Shown: piece after piece, positions 56,640 through 64,000 of the stretch
How positions within the stretch are numbered: position 1 is the stretch's first letter
Layout of the letters: every line of letters begins with the position of its first letter
Origin: Acanthosepion pharaonis
Lineage: Eukaryota > Mollusca > Cephalopoda > Sepiida > Sepiidae
Reading direction: 5' to 3'
DNA: 64,000 nucleotides
Assembly (NCBI GenBank): GCA_903632075.3
Contig: CAHIKZ030000391.1
Coordinates: 2,096,001 to 2,160,000, forward strand
Translations under genes and position numbers: made by a program
The notes under the pieces: model-generated
What the model saw: the letters and a program-made list of their open reading frames with translations, nothing else
Told to the model about the DNA's origin: nothing
The model's database searches: none

Positions 56640-56885
56640 ATATAGGAAGTTGTGTGACGTCTAGATTGATCTGCAATTGTAGTCTATCCTCGATACTATA
56701 CGGATCACTATACGGGTTATTTGTCCATCGAGTATTATCGACCGAGTACTATTAGTGCGAGATTATTTGAGGCCGTCTGATGCTAGCATTGTTCAAGGGC
56801 GTTAGTATAGTTGTATCTGCGATTACAAAGTCTCTACTACAACGAGCATTCGTTGAAATCACATACGCGTCAAACAAGTGTTCAT
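56640..56885 (-). repeat. Distal copy of the minisatellite-bearing repeat
   Basis: Read on the minus strand it contains CGAATGCTCGTTGTAGTAGAGACTTTGTAAT, CGCACTAATAGTACT, and then a single GTATAGTGATCCGTATAGTA-TCGAGGATAGACTA. This is one unit of what is an array of about 16-17 at 470-1,085. It looks like the unexpanded form of the repeat. Confidence 0.65.
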
Positions 56886-56889
56886 TGAG

Positions 56890-58055
56890 TCACACAAATT
56901 TGGCAAAGCTGATCTTATAAAAAGAACATCTAATGACATATCTAACTGCATAGTATTCAGCCGATATGTCTTTTTAGCCGTTTCTCTTTCCAGCATAGCA
57001 ATGAACCATCTAACCCCAATGAAAGACACTTAGTATAGCTAAATTGTAAGAAAGAACTTTTTCAGTTCGTCTTTTATTGTCATCTACGTCATTTTTTTTT
57101 AATATTTGAATCAACTGAAACTACATTTAAATGTTTCTGATTTCAGTCTATTTACGATCACAAATCAAATTATGTTTTTCTTTACACTCAAAAGAAAGGA
57201 ACATTGAAAAACTTTAATGCGTTTCATTTTATTCAACTCTTTAAAAATCTAAAACGAATAATATATGAAAATAAATATTTTTTTTTAATTTGTTATATTT
57301 CGATATGACGTGCTTTCTGCTTTTGACTTCCATCTACAAAAGTTCGAAGATCTCAACACAAAAAGGTTTATTTCTCGAATTTTCTGGTCAAGCAATTAAC
57401 GCTAGTGACCTTTCTCCATTTAATACCTCTCTGCTAAGTAAAAAAAAAAAAATGACAAATGGTTTTCTAGCTAATGCAAATACATTTTACTAAGGTAAAG
57501 TCTTATTTTAAACGGTTACTTAGATCTTTATCATTCTACTAAATGAATTAGTATATACCAATATCGTCAATATTAATGAGACATAACGATCATATTAAAC
57601 GTTTGTTTATTACTTAGTTATTTATCACGTACGTTACGCCCGTCTCATAGATAGTTGACTACTTCGTTTTCAGCACGTAGAAAGACAGAAAAGATATACC
57701 GGAAACGCTATATGGTTGCAGCAACAAAGAAAGAAAGGAAGGAAGGAAGACAGAATGAAAGAAAGAAAGACAGGCAGCCAGAAAGAAAGAAAAAATGAAT
57801 GAATGAAAGAGAGAAGATAGAAGAGGTTAAAACGCTCTCATATGTTTAACAACTTCTTCAGTGTCAGTAAAACCTTGTCTGTTTCAAATATTTTATTTGT
57901 ACCCTCTTACTTCTTTAAATTATGCTTGACGTACATATGATTGTTATTGTAATATTTTTTAAAGTTGATTATCTCAAATACACGGTGCCTTGTAAAAATA
58001 CAGAAAGCAATTGATTTACCTATCACGATTCATGCACAAACAGAACAATCATCGT
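56890..58055. other. Anonymous AT-rich DNA
   Basis: A GAAAGAAAG-type purine run at 57,725-57,815. No gene recognised. Confidence 0.35.
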
Positions 58056-58059
58056 AGAT

Positions 58060-58295
58060 GTTCGAAATGTTTGCCTGAAAGTTCAAGCCAAAGTTGTAAG
58101 CATGATAACCAGGAGGCAGTAGCTTTGCTGATAGTGTCAAGAGGAATTTCATTCACAGCTTCGGTTAATTTCTACTTTAATGAATCAATATCGACGATAT
58201 GCAAAGGAGTTAGGTGCATCCTCCAGATACTTTACACCATAACATTGAGATCTGCGATTTTAGAGGGACACTTGGATGTAGCCATTTAGAGCTGG
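58060..58295 (-). pseudogene. Mariner-like transposase 3' remnant
   Basis: Minus strand: SKIADLNVMV, SIWRMHL, SLK, KLTEAVNEIPLDTISKATASWLS. This resembles the end of a mariner/Tc1 DDE transposase (SPDLNVIDYSIW with the third catalytic Asp, then SLK..L..AW..IP...I..A...W). Stops interrupt it and no catalytic Asp pair is left. A phrase of the type ATAAAT.TG.CGCTTTTTTACT.GG.AACC occurs at both 58,311 and 58,599 (direct). Confidence 0.45.
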
Positions 58296-58905
58296 TGTAT
58301 TTTCTCGAAGGATAAATCTGCCGCTTTTTTACTGGGAACCCAGTAGATTAGTCTGCGCTAGAGGTCGATCCACCCAACAGAGCATATTGTTAAAAAACCA
58401 TAACACCAACCTGAAAACTTGAGTCATTTTTTTTAAAATAACCCCATCAGATGGAGAATGGATGTCCTACATGACGTTAATCCCGTTCAGAAATATCTAA
58501 ACAGTCAGCTGTATCAAAACGCTTTCCAAGATCAATTGATAAAAATTAATATTTAAGAAATTTATTCAAGGTTATTCAAGGTCAATTATTTCTGAAACAT
58601 AAATTTGTCGCTTTTTTACTAGGCAACCTTTATTTATCGATGCAATATTGGAATTTGTTTGTATGACTCGCAAGGATTTTATCTAAACATCAGAAAATTA
58701 AAATTGCAGAACAGTGATATAACTAGGTTTTAATATACAAGTTATATATTTTTCTTTGTTATGATACTTATTTTTATTTTTGTGGTCTCTTGTACAACTA
58801 CTGATACCCATAGCCAGGCAGAAAAATATACGGTTCCTTTTATTTATTTATATTTCGGCAGATACGAGCTGTATTTCCCGGGTAAGATTTCTGACATCAA
58901 TTTAA

Positions 58906-59016
<111 letters not shown>

Positions 59017-59083
59017 GTATTGCTATAAGCATAACGTAAATAGACATTAACAAGACTTTCTCCCAAAATTTCAGACAATGCTG

Positions 59084-59353
59084 TTAACAGAATCTAAAAA
59101 AAGTATCATTTTCAAGTATTAAGCCGAAATTATTCAAACACCATTTACATAACTCCATTATATGCACAACTATCTCATGGAAACACGATGAAATCTTCCC
59201 AAATACGCAAACAAACATCGACATTTGGCCGTGATATTTTACGCATGCGCACTCGGCATTACCATTTGTGCAAATAAAACTTCGTTCTTCTTCGGGAAAC
59301 AAAGAGTAATCACCAGAGAGTTCTATATTTAATGCTGGGGCAAGCGCGTTCAT
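59084..59353 (-). CDS. Unrecognised small open frame, doubtful
   Basis: An 89-codon minus-strand frame starts at ATG 59,351-59,353 (MNALAPALNIELSGDYSLFP) and is Cys-containing later (TNGNAECACVKYHG). I do not recognise it. A TATTTATAG lies about 20 bases before the ATG on the same strand, and a GCATGCGCA (NRF-1-like) word lies inside the frame at about 59,241-59,250. Composition is balanced in the first half and hydrophobic in the second (FVCVFGKISSCF). It may be chance. Confidence 0.2.
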   Translation of the reverse strand: MNALAPALNIELSGDYSLFPEEERSFICTNGNAECACVKYHGQMSMFVCVFGKISSCFHEIVVHIMELCKWCLNNFGLILENDTFFRFC

Positions 59354-59745
59354 GTTTCGTATGGCTATAAATATTCATGCCAGTCATTGTTTGTAACAAC
59401 CCCCAAAAAAGAAACCTCTGCAACGCAGATGAAAATTTATCATAGAGTTTCGTATTTCTAAGGTAAGGTATCTGATCAGGTCATGAACTTTGTTCACTAG
59501 ATTTTCGAAAGATATCTGAAAGTTTTATTAGATGTTGAATCGTGCAAACTGTCAGGCAATGTTTTGATACTTATCTCAGTAACATTTGTCTTATTTCTGG
59601 AGACTATTGGAACATTGCTGTTTTTAAATTGACGATTATTTCTTTACGAGGCGTTCGTGCTCTGAGGGACCGTATCATTGCCTGTACCTTGATAAAGTCA
59701 CTCAGGAGACGAAAGGCGTCGGCAAAGATGAGTTTTCTTTTTGTC

Positions 59746-59748
<3 letters not shown>

Positions 59749-59798
<50 letters not shown>
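59749..59798. repeat. (TA)n microsatellite
   Basis: About 50 bases of TA. Confidence 0.95.
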
Positions 59799-59801
<3 letters not shown>

Positions 59802-60039
59802 GGCATACATCTTATTTGTAGTAGGTACAGACGTTTGATTTCCTCTCAGGCTGGTCTGTGAGAGAACGAGTAGAACACACGTTGGCTCAAAAAGTAGTTT
59901 CGCTGGTGAGAAAATTAGAAGCAGGTCCAATTCCTGACGGAGATACCATTTTCCATTTCTTATGTCATCTCAGTTTAGGCCTGCTTTCTATTATGGCTAA
60001 CAAAAAACATGGATAGCAAATAAGGCAAGTATACCCACT

Positions 60040-60040
<1 letters not shown>

Positions 60041-60126
<86 letters not shown>

Positions 60127-60236
60127 ATTTTAAACATTATTGATAGTGTATAATCATATTTGAATAGGCGATATATAAAAATATAAAATATTTATATATA
60201 TATATATATACATATATAGATATTGATAATATTATT

Positions 60237-60277
<41 letters not shown>
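60041..60277. repeat. (TA)n-(GT)n and (TA)n microsatellites
   Basis: TA 60,041-60,082, GT to 60,124, then TA runs at 60,190-60,212 and 60,240-60,277. Confidence 0.95.
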
Positions 60278-60280
<3 letters not shown>

Positions 60281-60589
60281 TTTTCAAGATGATAGAATCC
60301 AGGTAGAACTCAATGTCCAGGACAGAGTAAGAATATAATATAAAAAGGCTCAAACACTAATATTCCATGGTTGTAATTTATTACATTAGAATCGTAATCA
60401 CAATCCAAAACATCAGCCCTACAAATTCAATTCAAAAAGAAATCGAAAATATAACTTCGGGTATAAAAAACAAAAATTTTAGGATTGTGCTTCCGGTTAC
60501 TTCTAAAATCTACTTCAAACCTATACTTCTAACATCTCCCCGTAAATTCTGAAATGTTATTTAGTATTTATTTATTTTTATTTTTTCCT

Positions 60590-60790
60590 CAATAAGAATA
60601 GATAAGTTCGCCTACCGTACAGTTCATAACCTCACCGGTCTTTTGAACGGAAGTAGATGGGTATAACACTTGCTTCCTGTTTAGGCTTTCGTTTCAGTAT
60701 CCTTCTGAAGTCTGTCTTTCTCTTTGACTTCCAGTCGACCATTGTGCCTTAGTGACATTATTACCTTGCTTGGGTGAATTAATTAAAAAA
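60590..60790 (-). repeat. Dispersed repeat R1, partial
   Basis: Same segment and orientation as 14,960-15,150. Confidence 0.5.
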
Positions 60791-61085
60791 AAAAATTTAC
60801 ATGTATCTAGATGCATGGTAGTATGGCAAAATCCTTGTTGACATGAATATGCGTACGAAATATAAGCTTTTATAGGACTGCACTATGCGAACAAAAAAAA
60901 AATGCGCATAGTAATATTCTCTGACACTTCCTGAATAGTGGGTGAATATCTTTCAGCTATGTGCGTGAAAATGTGCATCGCTTTCGCTGCTAAATATGTT
61001 TGCCAGTACGGGGTTTATCCATGGCGAAAGTGTAAAGCTATTGGTAATGATCGTTTGACAAAAAATTGTTTTTTGAAGGTGATAT

Positions 61086-61089
<4 letters not shown>

Positions 61090-61153
<64 letters not shown>
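61090..61153. repeat. (TA)n microsatellite
   Basis: About 64 bases of TA. 61,160-61,790 after it is anonymous. Confidence 0.95.
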
Positions 61154-61155
<2 letters not shown>

Positions 61156-61789
61156 AGCGGTTGTATTGTACTTTCTGTACCTGTTATTGTTTCCGTGGTA
61201 ATAAATAGGAGGCATTATTTTCTCGGCATCACTCGTATTTTCAGATTCCAGGACCTTTGAATTTTTTTTTCACAGATCGTGACTTTCCGATTACTATTGT
61301 CCAGATTAAGAAACATGTTTCTATATCACAAACAAAAAAAAAATGCCGCCAAATTGTATTACGTGAGCCAATGTTTTCACAATAATATCAGTATTACGAA
61401 ACTTATGTTATACTAGCATAAAAGCCGTGCAGACTTTTAAGCTAAATCCTGCAGAGTGATAATTGGATCTTCGGCCTAGAAGTAAAAGGCCCTCTTTTTC
61501 AGCATAGAAAAAAAACAATGATAATTTCGAAGAAATAATTTTGAATTCCTCAATTCACGCCATGGATCTTCAAAACTTCACTTTAATTCTGATTATTGCT
61601 GTAGGTCCACTTCCGTCCAAGAGACCGATTTGGGCAGAAATCCGTAGGCCTAAATTTTAATTTAGGCTAAAAATTGCTTTCTTCAAATCACATACTACGT
61701 TGAACTTAAATTGAGTTGTGTTGTTCAAATCACAAACTCTACAAAGAATATGATAAAAATATATTATTAAGGAGTGAAGACAATGAAAT

Positions 61790-62100
61790 AATTAACAATA
61801 CGTAAGATAACAATTGACGTCGCATTTAAATGTTTGAAGATCAAAGTTTACAGCGAGGTAAGAATCCGGGACAGATTTCCACAGGCGAGAAGTGCGATAG
61901 AAGACATTGTTAACTTAGAAATTACGAGATATAATTCTAGCCATTTCAAGTGTAAAATGATGAGACTTTGCCACCAAATTAGTAGTGCACTTAAATTCAT
62001 GAACTCCAGCTACAACAGAAAAAAGCTCACCAGAAAAATTATCATGAAAGTATTTATGGAAAAGGCACAGAGAATCTACATTATGGCGGTAGGAAAGTGA
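61790..62100 (+). repeat. Dispersed repeat R1
   Basis: Contains CATTTAAATGTTTGAAGATCAAAGTTTAC, TTTCCACAGGCGAGAAGTGCGA, CATTTCAAGTGTAAAATGATGAGAC and AGTAGTGCACTTAAATTCATGAA. An 88-codon frame passes through but is not shared by the other copies. Confidence 0.6.
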
Positions 62101-62429
62101 CATATGCCGAATATGAAAGAAATAAAGTTGGTCGGCTACAATGTATGTAACACGGCAGGTCTTAACGTTGAAATTTAGAACAAGTGCAACTAAGGAATAT
62201 AGTTTGTTTGAATACTTTCTATTTTTAATATTATGAATATAATTATTACTTATATTTTAATTACAGATATATAAACAACCATGGGTAATAATAAAGTTAT
62301 AAAGTCAAATCCCAAATCAACTTACCTCGGTTCAAGGTATAAAGGATTCAAGGAAACACTCCTGGTTCACAAGGGCCATAACCATATACGATTGTTTCAT
62401 GTTTGATACATTTAGTTAATAATTTCACA

Positions 62430-62720
62430 TCTAGCAAGGCAATAAAGCTATTAAGGCGCATGGGGCGGTAGTGAGTATTAAAGAATATGAGAAACCGTAA
62501 ACAGTTTACATTGATTATATATTTTTGAAGATCAGTGTTGACTGAGAAGTAATAAACTGGAAATGAGTTCCACAAGCGAGAAAGAGCAAAGAAAGAAACG
62601 GTTATTATAGAATTTATGGTTTCCTCTGGTCATTTCAACTGTAGAATGATGAGACCTTGCAGCCAATCTAGTACTGCGCTTAAGTTCATAAAGTTCTTGG
62701 TAACAAAGAGAAGGCGCCAT
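62430..62720 (+). repeat. Dispersed repeat R1
   Basis: Contains TTTTTGAAGATCAGTGTTGACTG, GAGTTCCACAAGCGAGAAAGAG, CATTTCAACTGTAGAATGATGAGACC and CAATCTAGTACTGCGCTTAAGTTC. Confidence 0.6.
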
Positions 62721-62779
62721 CAGAACAATTAGTCTGCGGGTTTAACTCATTGACTGGCAACCACGATTTTTTTATTATG

Positions 62780-63095
62780 ACACCAACTACGAGTTGTCTC
62801 GTACATGCTACGAATTATCTCGTAATTGGCATTTTTTTTTATTATGTACCATCTACGAGTTATCTCGTAATTGGCATTTTTTTTATTATGTACCATCTAC
62901 GAGTTATCTCGTAATTGGCATTTTTTTTTATTATGTACCATCTACGAGTTATCTCGTAATTGGCATTTTTTTTTATTATGTACCATCTACGAGTTATCTC
63001 GCACCAGCTACGGGTTATCTCGTAATTGGCTGTTTTTATTATGTACCAACTACGATATCTCGCACCAGCTACGAGTTATCTCGTAATTGGCATTC
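62780..63095. repeat. 44-45-bp minisatellite
   Basis: ACCATCTACGAGTTATCTCG plus TAATTGGCATTTTTTTTTAT repeats with starts at about 62,848, 62,892, 62,937 and 62,982. Shorter variant units lie on both sides (62,783-62,847 and 63,003-63,090). About six to seven units in all. The T run sets the small length differences. Frames through it encode YELSRNWHFF-like repeats that look like by-products. Confidence 0.9.
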
Positions 63096-63366
63096 TTTGG
63101 TACATTTCCGTCTGGGGTCCGTAATTTCAAATAGTGTGGTCAAAACATTGAAATAAAGTATGTTCATATTTGTGTGAGTTTTTTTTTTTTAATCTAAAGC
63201 TTTATTTCATAACGTTTAAATGTATACCCTTTAAAAATCTTGCCAGGTATGCCGTGATATTTTCATTTTCTCCGAGATGTGCTGCTGCTTAAAAAGCTTC
63301 AGAAACAGTGCCTTAATTTAACACTCTACTATAATGGTCACCGGTCCTTGTACAAGATTAACCTTA

Positions 63367-63479
63367 TTATAATAAAAAAAAATGCGAGTACAATTTTTGC
63401 ATTTCTTCAAGACATGGTCTAGCAGGTATCTCTTCAATGAATCTATTGGAACCTTTTCCCATTCCTCCGATGGTTTCAA

Positions 63480-63529
<50 letters not shown>

Positions 63530-63600
63530 TTCTTTGATTTCTGGCGTTTACACATCTCTTTCCGGGTTCCGCCCAGGACCTAAGTTTAGAAACGGCATCA
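63367..63600 (-). pseudogene. LINE 3' end with (ATT)n insertion
   Basis: Minus strand: GGMGKGSNRFIEEIPARPCLEEMQKL, the IPG..ELQK end of the LINE protein. It is preceded by an (ATT)n run at 63,481-63,529 and the CCGGGTTCCGCCCAGGACCTAAG phrase. A truncated copy lying 3' of the next one. Confidence 0.6.
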
Positions 63601-63642
63601 TGACACTTTCCACTGACAAAAAAAAAAAAAAAAAAAAAAAAA
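63601..63642. repeat. Poly(A) run
   Basis: An A run of about 24 bases at 63,618-63,641, the same place where a TCATTTTTGG sequence stands in the 41.4-kb copy. It may be the tail of a small insertion. Confidence 0.6.
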
Positions 63643-63855
63643 TTACATAGATAAAGCCCTTCGTAAAGTGTGGACTGTACTTGTCAGAACAATTTTTTGT
63701 ATCTCCTTGTGGCATGGACTTCCAGGAATCCCATCAATTAGTCTACTGCAATCTTTGCCAACCAGTCCTAGGGCTCCAACTACAACAGGGATTCTTGATG
63801 TTCCCATATGCCACATTTTCGAGATTTCTATTTCAAGGTCCTTGTATTTTGACAG

Positions 63856-63892
<37 letters not shown>

Positions 63893-63933
63893 GATTGATT
63901 GTTTCCAGCATTATTAACGACTGGCGTACACAA
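63643..63933 (-). pseudogene. LINE protein C-terminus, best copy
   Basis: An open minus-strand frame of 96 codons reads KDLEIEISKMWHMGTSRIPVV, then VGALGLVGKDCSRLIDGIPGSP and HKEIQKIVLTSTVHTLRRAL. This is the conserved tail of a widespread invertebrate LINE reverse-transcriptase protein (EI..MW....IPVVIGALG, IPG....ELQKI.L..TAHI.R..L). It is cut by an (ATT)n tract (63,859-63,893), and nothing upstream of the tract is recognised before the window end. Function of this domain is not known to me. Confidence 0.7.
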
Positions 63934-64000
63934 GAAATCTGCTTAATCTTTTAGGCATTCTTCTTGGTTTAATGGCAAATTTAGATAATGCCAACCTCTA

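Overview
This looks like a gene-poor, repeat-saturated stretch of an animal genome, most probably a coleoid cephalopod of the octopus type. The organism call is inference. It rests on very many long (TA)n, (CA)n-(TA)n and (ATT)n microsatellites, 5S- and tRNA-derived SINEs, Penelope-like retroelements, and mariner, Helitron and hAT debris in an AT-rich background. Only one plausible host coding piece was found, a possible last exon at about 1.72-1.84 kb. No operon, CRISPR array or bacterial feature is present.

Layout. 0-6 kb: a 5S-like fragment, a 36-bp minisatellite, the candidate terminal exon, TA tracts, a palindromic repeat, LINE fragments and a 368-bp mariner-like mini-element with intact TA target duplications. 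5.7-9.2 kb: an array of about seven hairpin-rich GC-rich monomers (199-236 bp) ending in an LTR-like tail; one solitary monomer lies at 5.75 kb. 9-17.5 kb: SINEs, LINE ends, a Helitron-type relic and 5S/tRNA composite SINEs. 18.2-19.8 kb: an LTR-retrotransposon-like promoter and leader; part of the leader recurs at 24.3-24.6 kb. 22.4-29.8 kb: hammerhead-ribozyme-like motifs beside TA tracts and inside inverted repeats. 30-34 kb: two broken transposase genes. 34.2-36.4 kb: a decayed Penelope-like element with inverted terminal repeats. 42.5-44.4 kb: a complete but mutated mariner with 31-bp inverted repeats. 44.8-47.1 kb: a decayed Helitron helicase. 48.7-49.4 kb: nested hAT-like elements. 49.9-54.2 kb: a second retroelement (reverse transcriptase plus GIY-YIG nuclease) with a 5'-truncated copy of itself in opposite orientation. 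54-64 kb: mostly anonymous DNA with dispersed repeats, another minisatellite and LINE 3' ends.

None of the transposon genes seen is intact. The most interesting layer is RNA-level. At least three places carry a hammerhead core in the right order with a stem II and a short stem III, on either strand and close to microsatellites and inverted repeats. This arrangement is known for terminal repeats of Penelope-like elements, two of which are in this window. The pairings were traced by eye; no folding or database search was run.
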